Assembly: GCA_029027985.1 (NCBI GenBank)
Contig: CP119076.1
Location: 4,214,422 to 4,278,421, forward strand
DNA from: Klebsiella aerogenes
Lineage (GTDB): Bacteria > Pseudomonadota > Gammaproteobacteria > Enterobacterales > Enterobacteriaceae
Direction: 5' to 3'
DNA length: 64,000 nucleotides
Under the pieces are notes generated by a model. That model was not told the origin of the DNA. It saw only the letters and a program-made list of their open reading frames with translations, and searched no databases. Of this stretch, positions 42,276 to 51,115 are shown one piece after another. Each line of letters opens with the position of its first letter. Position 1 is the first letter of the stretch. Position numbers and translations under genes: made by a program.

Positions 42276-42585
42276 AAGGCCTCCTCATGGTAAGTGACCG
42301 AAGGATATTTATTCACTTTCCGTTAACACCTCAAGCGGCAACCGTCGGTTTTGCGATCCTGGATCCGCTTTACGTCTTCCCCTGGTTTATCTACTGGCGC
42401 GATAGCGACTTTCGGTTTACCACAACATTAACTGAATGATTAATAAGAAATAATGATGTTGCATGGGTAAATAGCAGGATCGCTATTATGCTGATTTCGT
42501 CATTTCCACTGACGAAAGCGCTCAAGCGGGCCAGGACAGGTTGCGCCAGCATGATGAAACATGTTGTTAACTTCCGGAGAGCCAG
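42276..42585. promoter_or_regulatory. Divergent control region of the hydroxyproline regulator and catabolic operon
   Basis: About 310 bases without a gene. It holds the perfect dyad TTTCGTCA-TTTCCAC-TGACGAAA (42495-42517), 69 bases before the epimerase start, and an AT-rich stretch around 42420-42470 that could carry the regulator's promoter. CGGAGAG (42572-42578) is the epimerase ribosome site. I saw no clear sigma54 or CRP site. Confidence 0.5.
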
Positions 42586-43533
42586 ATGACCGCGACACGC
42601 CCCCCTATTGCGTTGAGAGCCATTGATTCACACACCGGCGGCGAACCCACCCGCCTGATCGTTGACGGATTCCCCGACCTCGGCGGCGGCAGCATGGCGG
42701 AACGCCGCGAACGCTTCGCTCGCGACTTCGACCACTGGCGTCAGGCGACCATCCTCGAACCGCGCGGCAACGATGTGCTGGTGGGCGCGCTATTGTGCGA
42801 ACCGGTCTCCGCGGCGGCCACCGCCGGGGTCATTTTCTTTAACAACGCCGGTTTTCTGAATATGTGCGGCCACGGCACCATTGGACTTATCGCCTCGCTG
42901 GCCTGGCTTGGCCGTATCCAGCCCGGCGTGCATCTGATTGAAACCCCGGTTGGCGACGTTCGCGCCACGTTGCATGAAGATGGCAGCGTATCGGTGCAAA
43001 ACGTCCCTGCCCGCCGCTGGAAAAAGCAGGTCAGCGTCGAAACCGCGGTCGGCACCGTCATCGGCGATATCGCCTGGGGCGGCAACTGGTTTTTCCTGAT
43101 TAACGACCACCCGTTCAGCATTGCGCCTGCGCACATCCCACAGCTGACCGACTACGCCTGGGCAGTACGCGAAGGGCTGGAAGCGGCGGGGATCCGTGGC
43201 GACGACGGCGGCGTTATCGACCATATTGAGCTGTTTTCCGATGACGATGTCGCCGACAGCCGCAGCTTCGTACTTTGCCCGGGTAAAGCCTGGGATCGCT
43301 CGCCGTGCGGCACCGGCACCAGCGCCAAGCTCGCCTGCCTGGCGCAGGATGGCAAACTGCAACCGGGAGAAACCTGGCATCAGGCCAGCATCATCGGCAG
43401 CCAGTTCACCGCCAGCTACCAGCACGCCGCCGAGGGCATTATTCCGACGATCCGCGGCGAAGCCTGGGTGTGCGGCGACAACCGGCTGATCCTCAACCCT
43501 GACGATCCTTTCTGCTGGGGGATCGTGCCGTGA
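42586..43533 (+). CDS. 4-hydroxyproline 2-epimerase
   Basis: The 315-residue enzyme of the proline racemase family has both catalytic cysteines: Cys94 in [10 protein letters not shown] and Cys241 in [12 protein letters not shown]. The Cys/Cys pair marks an epimerase or racemase; the related trans-3-hydroxyproline dehydratases have Thr in place of the first or second Cys. It converts trans-4-hydroxy-L-proline to cis-4-hydroxy-D-proline. The [16 protein letters not shown] start is typical. It is first in the plus-strand operon and overlaps the dehydrogenase gene by four bases. Confidence 0.9.
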   Translation: MTATRPPIALRAIDSHTGGEPTRLIVDGFPDLGGGSMAERRERFARDFDHWRQATILEPRGNDVLVGALLCEPVSAAATAGVIFFNNAGFLNMCGHGTIGLIASLAWLGRIQPGVHLIETPVGDVRATLHEDGSVSVQNVPARRWKKQVSVETAVGTVIGDIAWGGNWFFLINDHPFSIAPAHIPQLTDYAWAVREGLEAAGIRGDDGGVIDHIELFSDDDVADSRSFVLCPGKAWDRSPCGTGTSAKLACLAQDGKLQPGETWHQASIIGSQFTASYQHAAEGIIPTIRGEAWVCGDNRLILNPDDPFCWGIVP

Positions 43534-44639
43534 AGCAGAGCGATGTCATCGTGATCGGCGCCGGGATCATCGGCGCCGCCTGCGCGTGGCAGCTGGCGAA
43601 GCGGGGGCAGAACGTGGTGCTGATCGACAACGGTCAGCCCGGCGCGACGGCGGCTGGTATGGGTCATCTGGTGTGCATGGATGACGACCCCACCGAGCTT
43701 GCGCTATCAGCCTGGTCACTGGCGCGTTGGCGCGCCATCACCCCGCAGCTGCCGGACAGCTGTGCCTGGCGCGGCTGCGGCACGCTGTGGCTGGCGGAAA
43801 ACGATGAAGAGATGGCCGTCGCCCGCGAAAAACAGCAGCGGATGGCTGGCTATCAGGCGCACAGCGAATTACAAACCGCGCAGCAGATCGCCGGGCGCGA
43901 ATCGCTGTTGCGCAGCGGGCTGGCAGGCGGGTTGTGGGTTCCCGGCGACGGGATCGTCTACGCGCCGAATGTCGCCCGCTGGCTGATTGCCGATGCCGGA
44001 GACAATCTTACCTGCCTGAACGATAGCGCGCAGGCGATTGAAGAGCCGCAGGTGCTGCTCGCCAGCGGCAAACGACTGCAGGCGCGGGCGATTGTGGCGG
44101 CCTGCGGCCTTGAGGCCAATGCGCTGCTGGCGGAACACTGGTTGCGGCCGAAGAAGGGCCAATTGGCGATTACCGATCGCTACGGCCCGCTGGTACGCCA
44201 CCAACTGGTCGAACTGGGTTATGGCGCCAGCGCCCACGGCGGCGGCACTTCGGTGGCCTTCAATGTGCAACCGCGGCCAACCGGCCAGTTGCTGATTGGT
44301 TCTTCCCGCCAGTTCGATAATACCGATCGCCAGTTGGATCTACCGCTACTGGCGCAGATGCTTGACCGCGCCCGCCATTTCCTGCCCGCGCTGGCGACGC
44401 TGAATATCATTCGCTGCTGGAGCGGCCTGCGCGCCGCGTCACAGGACGGCAACCCGCTGATCGGCCCGCATCCCACGCGCCGTGGTGTGTGGCTGGCGCT
44501 GGGCCACGAAGGGTTGGGGGTGACCACCGCCCCGGCGACGGCAGAGCTGCTGGCCGCACAGATCCTCGGCGAACGCTGCCCACTGGCCCCCGAGCCCTGG
44601 CTACCCGCCCGTTTGTACAAACAGGAGGCGATCGCATGA
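43530..44639 (+). CDS. D-hydroxyproline dehydrogenase, FAD-dependent DAO-family subunit
   Basis: The 369-residue flavoprotein of the D-amino-acid oxidase family has an N-terminal FAD motif ([21 protein letters not shown]) and the [23 protein letters not shown] and [20 protein letters not shown] blocks. With the 2Fe-2S protein and the second flavoprotein encoded next it forms the HcnABC-like hetero-oligomer that oxidises cis-4-hydroxy-D-proline to delta1-pyrroline-4-hydroxy-2-carboxylate. It overlaps both neighbours as ATGA, giving coupled translation of all subunits. Confidence 0.87.
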   Translation: MKQSDVIVIGAGIIGAACAWQLAKRGQNVVLIDNGQPGATAAGMGHLVCMDDDPTELALSAWSLARWRAITPQLPDSCAWRGCGTLWLAENDEEMAVAREKQQRMAGYQAHSELQTAQQIAGRESLLRSGLAGGLWVPGDGIVYAPNVARWLIADAGDNLTCLNDSAQAIEEPQVLLASGKRLQARAIVAACGLEANALLAEHWLRPKKGQLAITDRYGPLVRHQLVELGYGASAHGGGTSVAFNVQPRPTGQLLIGSSRQFDNTDRQLDLPLLAQMLDRARHFLPALATLNIIRCWSGLRAASQDGNPLIGPHPTRRGVWLALGHEGLGVTTAPATAELLAAQILGERCPLAPEPWLPARLYKQEAIA

Positions 44640-44899
44640 ATACCCTGCTCAACATCACTATCGATGGCGACGCGCTGGCGGTGCCGGAAGGGATTAGCGT
44701 GGCGGCGGCGCTGGCGTTAACCGGTAACCCCACGACCCGCCAGGCGGTCAGCGGCGACGACCGCGCGCCATTTTGCGGCATGGGCGTATGCCAGGAGTGC
44801 CGGGTCACCGTCGACGGGCGGCGGGTATTGGCCTGCCAGACCCTGTGTCGGACAGGCATGCAAATAGAAAGGAGCAGTTATGCAAACGCTGCGTTGTGA
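44636..44899 (+). CDS. D-hydroxyproline dehydrogenase, [2Fe-2S] subunit
   Basis: This small ferredoxin-like subunit of 87 residues has the cluster ligands Cys47, Cys52, Cys55 and Cys67 (FCGMGVCQECRVTVDGRRVLAC). The frame is open far upstream, but the ATG at 44636 has AGGAGG just before it and overlaps the preceding stop. It passes electrons between the two flavoprotein subunits, as HcnA-type proteins do. Its end overlaps the third subunit gene by 20 bases. Confidence 0.87.
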   Translation: MNTLLNITIDGDALAVPEGISVAAALALTGNPTTRQAVSGDDRAPFCGMGVCQECRVTVDGRRVLACQTLCRTGMQIERSSYANAAL

Positions 44900-46142
44900 C
44901 ATGTTAATCCTCGGCGCGGGGCCTGCCGGCATGGCGGCCGCGCTCGCCGCTGCCGCTTGTCATAAACAGGTCATTATGCTGGACGATAACCCCTCCCCCG
45001 GCGGACAAATCTGGCGCGCCGGGCCGCAGGCGGCGCTACCCGAACTGGCCCGGCGATATCGCGATGCCGTCGCCGCCTCATCGGCTATCCGTGTTTTTAA
45101 CGGCGCGCGGCTGATTGCCCGCCCTTCAGCACACAGCGTGCTGTTTGAAACCGCCGACGCCAGCGGCATGATCGACTGGAACAAACTGATTATCTGCTGC
45201 GGCGCGCGCGAACTTTCGCTGCCGTTCCCCGGCTGGACCTTACCTGGCGTGACCGGCGCGGGCGGTCTACAAGCGCAAATCAAACATGGCCTGACCCTGA
45301 AAGGGGAAAACGTGGTGATTGCCGGTAGCGGCCCGCTGCTGCTGGCGGTGGCGGAGACGGTGAACAAGGCCGAGGCGCAGGTGGTGCAAATCGTCGAGCA
45401 AGCGCCGCTCGCTGCGCTGCTGCGCTTCGCCGCAGGACTCTGGCGCTGGCCGCAGAAACTGCGCCAGTTAGCGACGCTGGCGCCCACAGGCTATCTCAGT
45501 GGCGCGCAGGTGATCCGCGCCCACGGCACAACGCGGCTGGAAGCCGTCACGCTGCGCCAGCGCGGCGTTGAGCGGACCATCGCCTGCGATCGGCTGGCCA
45601 TCGGCTATGGGCTGGTGCCTAACATCGAGGTGGCACTGCTATTTGGCTGCGAGATAAGGCAAGACGCGATACAGGTTAACCGCTGGCAGCAAACCAGCGT
45701 CGCGGATGTTTACGCCGCGGGGGAATGTACCGGTTTCGGCGGTAGCGAGCTGGCGCTGGCGGAGGGGGAAATCGCCGGTTTTGCCGCCGCTGACGCCAGC
45801 CAACAAGCGCAGGCCGTATTTGCCCGCCGCGCCCGCTGGCAGCGTTTCGCCAATGCGATAAATCGCGCCTTCCAACTGCCGGAGTCCTTGAAAAACGCCG
45901 CCACGCCGGAGAGCCTGCTGTGCCGCTGCGAAGATGTGCGCTGCGGCGACGTATCCGCCGCCGACGGCTGGCAGCAGGCCAAGCTTCACCAGCGCTGCGG
46001 AATGGGCGCCTGTCAGGGGCGAACCTGCGCCACCAGCGCCCGCTGGCTGTACGGCTGGCCGCTGCCGCAGCCGAGAGAACCGCTGGCTCCCGCCCGCGCG
46101 GAAACGCTTATCGCCCTTGCTAACCTGAGGCCCGAGCCGTAA
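44880..46142 (+). CDS. D-hydroxyproline dehydrogenase, FAD/NAD(P)-type subunit
   Basis: The 420-residue protein is of the HcnB/OoxA type. It has an N-terminal dinucleotide-binding motif (DMLILGAGPAGMAAALAAAA), a second one (ENVVIAGSGPLLLAVAETV) near residue 140 and a C-terminal BFD-like 2Fe-2S motif (LCRCEDVRCGDV and CGMGACQGRTC). It links the dehydrogenase to the electron acceptor. The gene ends three bases before the convergent hpaR stop. The ribosome site GGAG lies inside the preceding gene. Confidence 0.86.
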   Translation: MQTLRCDMLILGAGPAGMAAALAAAACHKQVIMLDDNPSPGGQIWRAGPQAALPELARRYRDAVAASSAIRVFNGARLIARPSAHSVLFETADASGMIDWNKLIICCGARELSLPFPGWTLPGVTGAGGLQAQIKHGLTLKGENVVIAGSGPLLLAVAETVNKAEAQVVQIVEQAPLAALLRFAAGLWRWPQKLRQLATLAPTGYLSGAQVIRAHGTTRLEAVTLRQRGVERTIACDRLAIGYGLVPNIEVALLFGCEIRQDAIQVNRWQQTSVADVYAAGECTGFGGSELALAEGEIAGFAAADASQQAQAVFARRARWQRFANAINRAFQLPESLKNAATPESLLCRCEDVRCGDVSAADGWQQAKLHQRCGMGACQGRTCATSARWLYGWPLPQPREPLAPARAETLIALANLRPEP

Positions 46143-46145
46143 ACG

Positions 46146-46586
46146 CTACGCTTCTTCATCATTGCGCCCGGTAGGGACGCCGAGCGCAATAAACTCCTCC
46201 AGCAGCATCGTCAGTTGCTGCATCTTTTCCGCCGTAAACTGTGCTTCTATCTGCCGATACGCCTCTTCCACCTGCGCCTGCGCGCTTTCATACAACGTCA
46301 GTCCGGCAGGCGTCAGCGACAGATAGAGCTTGCGCTGATCGTTAACCGGCTTTAAGCGCAGCACTAAACCATCACGCTCCATGCGCGTCAGAATACCGGT
46401 CAGGCTGGGGCGCAGAATGCAGGCCCGCCACGCCAGGTCGTGGAAATCCATCGACGGATTTTCCGCAAGGATACGCACGATACGCCACTGCTGTTCCGTC
46501 AGGTTATGACGTTTCACAATCGGCCGAAAATGCCCCATCGCCGCTTCCCGCGCCTGCAGCAGCGCAATGGTTAATGAATCATGCAT
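46146..46586 (-). CDS. hpaR: Homoprotocatechuate degradation regulator HpaR (MarR family)
   Basis: The 146-residue MarR-type repressor has a winged helix (LTEQQWRIVRILAENPSMDFHDLAWRACILRPSLTGILTRMERDGLV, residues 28-75) between dimerisation helices. The sequence closely matches HpaR/HpcR of E. coli. It represses the divergent hpaG operon and its own gene until aromatic ligand binds. Two palindromes in the shared control region (46617 and 46817) are its likely operators. AGGGGATA precedes the ATG. Confidence 0.93.
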   Translation of the reverse strand: MHDSLTIALLQAREAAMGHFRPIVKRHNLTEQQWRIVRILAENPSMDFHDLAWRACILRPSLTGILTRMERDGLVLRLKPVNDQRKLYLSLTPAGLTLYESAQAQVEEAYRQIEAQFTAEKMQQLTMLLEEFIALGVPTGRNDEEA

Positions 46587-46874
46587 GGTATCCCCTCAAC
46601 AACGCTCACAAAAAACTTATTAACAATTTAATAATTAGCCGTCATCCTGCCATGTACAACCGGTTTCTGCACCTGAAAAGTACCAGTCACGCCGCAAAAA
46701 ACACATATTAAATTGAAATATAAATAATAAATTTTAATCATGTAAATATTGTGTTAATCAGATCACAAAACATTCACTTCCAGTTGCCAAACCGTTCGGC
46801 AAAGAATAAAAGATGATCATTAACATATTAATGAAATCCCTTCGAATCCGAAATCAGTACCAGAGGAGTGGTGA
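46587..46874. promoter_or_regulatory. hpaR-hpaG1 divergent control region
   Basis: This 288-base AT-rich interval contains two palindromes of one design: TTATTAA-CAAT-TTAATAA (46617-46634) by hpaR and TCATTAA-CATA-TTAATGA (46817-46834) by hpaG1, both ATTAA-N4-TTAAT, as expected for the two HpaR operators known in E. coli. Between them lie CACCTGAAAAGTACC (46670-46684), shared with the hpaB region, and a CRP-like site TGTTA-N6-TCACA (46752-46767). Confidence 0.7.
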
Positions 46875-47507
46875 ATGAAAGGTACCATCTTCGCCGTTGC
46901 GCTAAATCATCGCAGCCAGCTCGACGCCTGGCGCGAGGCGTTTCAACAGGCCCCCTACAAGACGCCGCCGAAAACCGCGGTGTGGTTCATCAAGCCCCGC
47001 AACACCGTGATTGGCAATGGCGATGCGATTCCCCATCCGCAGGGCGAAACCGTACAAAGCGGCGCGACCGTGGCGCTGATCGTCGGCAAAACCGCGCGTA
47101 AAGTGACGGCAGAAGAGGCGGCGGACTATATCGCCGGTTACGCGCTGGCCAACGATGTCAGCCTGCCGGAAGAGAGTTTTTATCGCCCGGCGATCAAAGC
47201 TAAGTGCCGCGACGGCTTCTGCCCCGTCGGCGCGCTCTCGGCGGTACGCAACGTCGATGACCTGACCATCATCACCGAAATCAACGGCCGCGAAGCGGAT
47301 AGCTGGCACACCGCCGATCTACAGCGCAACGCCGCGCAGCTGCTGAGCGCATTGAGCGAGTTTGCGACCCTCAATCCCGGCGATGCGATTCTGATCGGTA
47401 CGCCCCACTCTCGCGTCACGCTGCGCCCGGGCGATCGCGTACGTATTCTCGCCGACGGTTTCCCGGCGCTCGAAAACCCGGTTGTCGCAGAAGGAGAACT
47501 GGCATGA
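46875..47507 (+). CDS. hpaG1: HpaG N-terminal half as separate protein (HpaG1, decarboxylase/isomerase)
   Basis: The 210-residue protein is of the fumarylacetoacetate hydrolase fold and corresponds to the first half of the 429-residue E. coli HpaG: MKGTIFAVALNHRSQLDAW, KTAVWFIKPRNTVIG, YALANDVSLPEESFYRPAIKAKCRDGF. The HpaG halves perform decarboxylation of 5-oxopent-3-ene-1,2,5-tricarboxylate and the following isomerisation. The stop overlaps the next ATG by four bases, so the two halves are made in equal amounts. AGAGGAG precedes the start. Confidence 0.88.
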   Translation: MKGTIFAVALNHRSQLDAWREAFQQAPYKTPPKTAVWFIKPRNTVIGNGDAIPHPQGETVQSGATVALIVGKTARKVTAEEAADYIAGYALANDVSLPEESFYRPAIKAKCRDGFCPVGALSAVRNVDDLTIITEINGREADSWHTADLQRNAAQLLSALSEFATLNPGDAILIGTPHSRVTLRPGDRVRILADGFPALENPVVAEGELA

Positions 47508-48268
47508 AACAGGCACGCATTGAATGGCAGGGACAGGTTCGCGACGTACTGGTCGATGAACGCGACCAGGTACAGTTGAACGACGGCACCGTGCTGCAAG
47601 CTGGTGAATTCCGCTGGCTGCCGCCTGCCGACGGTACGTTGTTCGCGCTGGGACTGAACTACGCCGACCACGCCAGCGAACTGGAATTTAAGCCGCCAAC
47701 CGAGCCTTTGGTGTTTATCAAAGCGCCGAATACTTTTATTGGCCACCAGCAGCAGTCGGTGCGCCCGGATAACGTCGAGTACATGCACTACGAAGCCGAG
47801 CTGGTGGTGGTGATTGGGAAAACCGCGCGCCGCGTCAGCGAAGCCGATGCCATGGACTACGTCGCGGGTTATACCGTCTGCAACGACTACGCGATCCGCG
47901 ACTATCTGGAAAACTACTATCGCCCGAACCTGCGGGTAAAAAGCCGCGACACCCTGACGCCGATCGGCCCGTGGATCGTGGCGAAAGAGACGATCCCGGA
48001 TCCGCACAACCTGGCCCTGCGTACCTGGGTTAATGGCGAACTGCGCCAGCAGGGCACTACTGCCGATTTGATCTTCAGCGTGCCGTTCCTCATCGCCTAT
48101 CTCAGCGAATTTATGACCCTGCAACCGGGCGACATGATCGCCACCGGCACGCCGAAAGGGCTGTCCGATGTGGTGCCGGGCGACGAGGTGATCGTCGAAG
48201 TCGAGGGCGTGGGCCGCCTGGTCAACCATATCATCAGCCAGCAAGCGTATGAGGAGACACTGTCATGA
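47504..48268 (+). CDS. hpaG2: HpaG C-terminal half as separate protein (HpaG2)
   Basis: The 254-residue FAH-fold protein has LFALGLNYADHASELEFKPPTEPLVFIKAPNTF, then VEYMHYEAELVVVIGKTARRVSEADAMDYVAGYTVCNDYAIRDY with the metal-binding acidic residues, and GDMIATGTPKGLSDVVPGDEV. These match the second half of E. coli HpaG. It has its own 40-residue N-terminal lead, so it is a real gene and not the product of a recent frameshift. It overlaps hpaE by four bases. Confidence 0.9.
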   Translation: MKQARIEWQGQVRDVLVDERDQVQLNDGTVLQAGEFRWLPPADGTLFALGLNYADHASELEFKPPTEPLVFIKAPNTFIGHQQQSVRPDNVEYMHYEAELVVVIGKTARRVSEADAMDYVAGYTVCNDYAIRDYLENYYRPNLRVKSRDTLTPIGPWIVAKETIPDPHNLALRTWVNGELRQQGTTADLIFSVPFLIAYLSEFMTLQPGDMIATGTPKGLSDVVPGDEVIVEVEGVGRLVNHIISQQAYEETLS

Positions 48269-49731
48269 AAAAGATTAACCATTGGATCAACGGGAAAAAC
48301 GTTGCCGGCGCAGACTATTTTCATACCACCAACCCGGCCACTGGCGAGGTGCTGGCTGACGTCGCCTCCGGCGGTGAAGCCGAAGTTAACCAGGCGGTAG
48401 CGGCGGCGAAAGAGGCCTTCCCGAAGTGGGCTAACCTGCCGATGAAAGAGCGCGCGCGTCTGATGCGCCGTTTAGGCGATCTGATCGATCAGAACGTCCC
48501 GGAGATCGCGGCAATGGAAACCGCCGACACCGGCCTGCCGATCCACCAGACCAAAAACGTGTTGATCCCACGCGCGTCGCACAACTTCGAATTTTTCGCC
48601 GAAGTGTGCCAGCAGATGAACGGCAAGACCTATCCGGTCGATGACAAAATGCTCAACTACACCCTCGTACAGCCAGTCGGCGTGTGCGCGTTGGTGTCGC
48701 CGTGGAACGTACCGTTTATGACCGCCACCTGGAAGGTGGCGCCGTGCCTGGCGCTGGGCAATACCGCAGTACTGAAAATGTCCGAACTGTCGCCGCTGAC
48801 CGCCGATCGTCTGGGCGAGCTGGCGCTGGAAGCCGGGATCCCGGCAGGCGTGCTCAACGTCGTGCAGGGCTACGGCGCGACGGCGGGCGATGCGCTGGTA
48901 CGTCACCATGACGTGCGCGCGGTGTCGTTCACCGGCGGCACCGCCACCGGGCGCAACATCATGAAAAACGCCGGCCTGAAAAAGTACTCGATGGAGCTCG
49001 GCGGGAAGTCGCCGGTGCTGATTTTTGAAGACGCCGACATCGAGCGCGCGCTCGACGCCGCGCTATTCACCATCTTCTCGATCAACGGCGAACGCTGCAC
49101 CGCCGGTTCGCGCATTTTCATTCAGCAAAGCATCTATCCGGAATTCGTCAAACGCTTCGCCGAGCGCGCCAACCGCTTGCGCGTCGGCGACCCGACCGAT
49201 CCGAATACCCAGGTCGGCGCGCTGATTAGCCAGCAGCATTGGGAAAAAGTGTCCGGCTACATTCGCCTTGGTATCGAAGAAGGCGCGACCCTGCTGGCAG
49301 GTGGCCCGGATAAGCCGTCCGATCTGCCAGCACACCTCAAATCCGGCAATTTCCTGCGCCCGACGGTACTGGCGGATGTCGACAACCGGATGCGCGTCGC
49401 CCAGGAAGAGATTTTTGGCCCGGTCGCCTGTCTGCTGCCGTTCAAAGACGAAGCAGAAGGGTTACGCCTGGCCAACGATGTGGAGTACGGCCTGGCGTCG
49501 TACATCTGGACCCAGGACGTCAGCAAAGTGCTGCGTCTGGCCCGCGGCATTGAAGCCGGGATGGTGTTCGTCAACACCCAGAACGTGCGTGACCTGCGTC
49601 AGCCGTTCGGCGGCGTGAAGGCCTCCGGCACCGGCCGCGAAGGCGGCGAGTACAGCTTTGAAGTGTTCGCCGAAATGAAAAACGTCTGCATCTCGATGGG
49701 CGACCATCCGATCCCGAAATGGGGAGTCTGA
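48265..49731 (+). CDS. hpaE: 5-carboxymethyl-2-hydroxymuconate semialdehyde dehydrogenase
   Basis: The 488-residue aldehyde dehydrogenase has catalytic Cys278 (NGERCTAGSR), Glu244 (MELGGKSP) and a full cofactor-binding fold (SFTGGTATGRNIM). It oxidises the ring-cleavage product of homoprotocatechuate to the tricarboxylic acid, using NAD. The HWINGKNVAGADYFHTTNPATGE start is that of HpaE. Its GAGGAG site lies inside hpaG2 and the start overlaps that stop. Confidence 0.94.
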   Translation: MKKINHWINGKNVAGADYFHTTNPATGEVLADVASGGEAEVNQAVAAAKEAFPKWANLPMKERARLMRRLGDLIDQNVPEIAAMETADTGLPIHQTKNVLIPRASHNFEFFAEVCQQMNGKTYPVDDKMLNYTLVQPVGVCALVSPWNVPFMTATWKVAPCLALGNTAVLKMSELSPLTADRLGELALEAGIPAGVLNVVQGYGATAGDALVRHHDVRAVSFTGGTATGRNIMKNAGLKKYSMELGGKSPVLIFEDADIERALDAALFTIFSINGERCTAGSRIFIQQSIYPEFVKRFAERANRLRVGDPTDPNTQVGALISQQHWEKVSGYIRLGIEEGATLLAGGPDKPSDLPAHLKSGNFLRPTVLADVDNRMRVAQEEIFGPVACLLPFKDEAEGLRLANDVEYGLASYIWTQDVSKVLRLARGIEAGMVFVNTQNVRDLRQPFGGVKASGTGREGGEYSFEVFAEMKNVCISMGDHPIPKWGV

Positions 49732-49732
49732 T

Positions 49733-50590
49733 ATGGGTAAGTTAGCGTTAGCAGCAAAAATCACTCACGTACCGTCAATGTATCTTTCTGAGCTGCCGGG
49801 GAAAAACCACGGCTGTCGTCAGGGCGCCATCGACGGTCATAAAGAGATTGGCAAGCGGTGCCGCGAAATGGGCGTCGACACCATCATCGTGTTCGATACC
49901 CACTGGCTGGTGAATAGCGCCTATCACATCAACTGCGCTGACCATTTCCAGGGCATCTACACCAGTAACGAACTGCCGCATTTTATTCGCGACATGACCT
50001 ACGACTATGACGGCAACCCGGAGCTGGGCCACCTGATCGCCGACGAGGCCGTTAAGCTTGGCGTGCGCGCCAAGGCGCACAATATTCCGAGCCTGAAGCT
50101 GGAGTACGGCACCCTGGTGCCGATGCGCTACATGAATAGCGATAAGCATTTCAAAGTGGTGTCGATCTCCGCGTTCTGTACGGTTCACGACTTTGCCGAC
50201 AGCCGCAAATTGGGCCAGGCGATCCTCACCGCTATCGAGAAATATGACGGCACCGTGGCGGTGCTGGCCAGCGGTTCGCTGTCGCACCGCTTCATCGACG
50301 ACCAACGCGCCGAAGAAGGCATGAACAGCTATACCCGCGAATTCGATCACCAAATGGATGAGCGGGTGGTGAAGCTGTGGCGCGAGGGCAAATTCAAAGA
50401 GTTCTGCACCATGCTGCCGGAGTATGCCGATTACTGCTACGGCGAGGGCAACATGCACGACACGGTGATGCTGCTCGGCCTGTTGGGCTGGGATAAATAC
50501 GACGGCAAGGTGGAGTTTATCACCGAGCTGTTCGCCAGCTCCGGTACCGGCCAGGTCAACGCCGTGTTCCCACTACCGGCGCAGGCATAA
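49733..50590 (+). CDS. hpaD: 3,4-dihydroxyphenylacetate 2,3-dioxygenase
   Basis: The 285-residue class III extradiol dioxygenase cleaves homoprotocatechuate at the 2,3 bond using Fe(II). It has FDTHWLVNSAYHINC, with a His ligand region, NIPSLKLEYGTLVPMRYM and a C-terminal LLGLLGWDKYDGKVEFITELF typical of HpaD/HpcB. It is the ring-opening step between HpaBC and HpaE. The start follows the hpaE stop by one base. Confidence 0.93.
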   Translation: MGKLALAAKITHVPSMYLSELPGKNHGCRQGAIDGHKEIGKRCREMGVDTIIVFDTHWLVNSAYHINCADHFQGIYTSNELPHFIRDMTYDYDGNPELGHLIADEAVKLGVRAKAHNIPSLKLEYGTLVPMRYMNSDKHFKVVSISAFCTVHDFADSRKLGQAILTAIEKYDGTVAVLASGSLSHRFIDDQRAEEGMNSYTREFDHQMDERVVKLWREGKFKEFCTMLPEYADYCYGEGNMHDTVMLLGLLGWDKYDGKVEFITELFASSGTGQVNAVFPLPAQA

Positions 50591-50599
50591 GGAGGCCGC

Positions 50600-50980
50600 A
50601 TGCCGCATTTTATCGCCGAATGTAGCGACAATATCCGCGAACAGGCTGATTTACCGGGTCTGTTCGCCAAAGTTAACGAGGCGCTGGCCGCCACCGGCAT
50701 CTTTCCGATTGGCGGTATTCGCAGCCGTGCCCATTGGCTGGATACCTGGCAGATGGCCGACGGTAAGCATGATTACGCTTTCGTGCATATGACGCTGAAG
50801 ATCGGTGCCGGGCGCAGCCTGGAAAGCCGACAGGAAGTAGGCGAAATGCTGTTTACGCTGATTAAGGCCCACTTCGCCGCGTTGATGGAAAGCCGCTACC
50901 TGGCGCTGTCGTTCGCCATGGAAGAGCTGGATCCGACGCTCAACTACAAACAGAACAACGTGCACGCGTTATTTAAATAA
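50600..50980 (+). CDS. hpaF: 5-carboxymethyl-2-hydroxymuconate delta-isomerase
   Basis: The 126-residue protein is of the tautomerase superfamily. Pro2, which becomes the catalytic N-terminal proline after Met removal, starts PHFIAECSDNIREQADLPGLF. AHWLDTWQMADGKHDYAFVHMTLKIGAGRS is the rest of the active-site wall. It isomerises the unsaturated diacid after HpaE. GGAGG lies just before the ATG. Size and sequence agree with E. coli HpaF (CHMI). Confidence 0.92.
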   Translation: MPHFIAECSDNIREQADLPGLFAKVNEALAATGIFPIGGIRSRAHWLDTWQMADGKHDYAFVHMTLKIGAGRSLESRQEVGEMLFTLIKAHFAALMESRYLALSFAMEELDPTLNYKQNNVHALFK

Positions 50981-50998
50981 AACATTGGCACGGTCAGT

Positions 50999-51091
50999 CC
51001 CCTCGCCCTTTTGGGGAGAGGGTTAGGGTGAGGGGAGAGATCTCTGCGGCCTGATACCCTCACCCCGGCCCTCTCCCACAAGGGGAGGGAG
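50999..51091. repeat. Inverted intergenic repeat between hpaF and hpaH
   Basis: A copy of roughly 35 bases (50999-51035, with GGGGAGAGGG and GGGTGAGGGG) recurs in inverse orientation at about 51057-51091 (CCCTCACCCC, CCCTCTCCC). The two can fold into a long stem. Elements of this GGGTGAGGG type are scattered in many enterobacterial genomes. It interrupts an otherwise tightly spaced operon. Confidence 0.7.
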
Positions 51092-51115
51092 AAAACACAG
51101 CCACAGGAAACCATT

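Noticed and set aside
47180-48244. 354-codon minus-strand frame opposite hpaG1/hpaG2
   Set aside because: It spans the junction of two real genes on the other strand and shows no family signature.
46875-48268. hpaG as a gene broken by frameshift
   Set aside because: Each half has its own start, a ribosome site or stop-start overlap, and full domain length; the combined length exceeds the fused E. coli protein.
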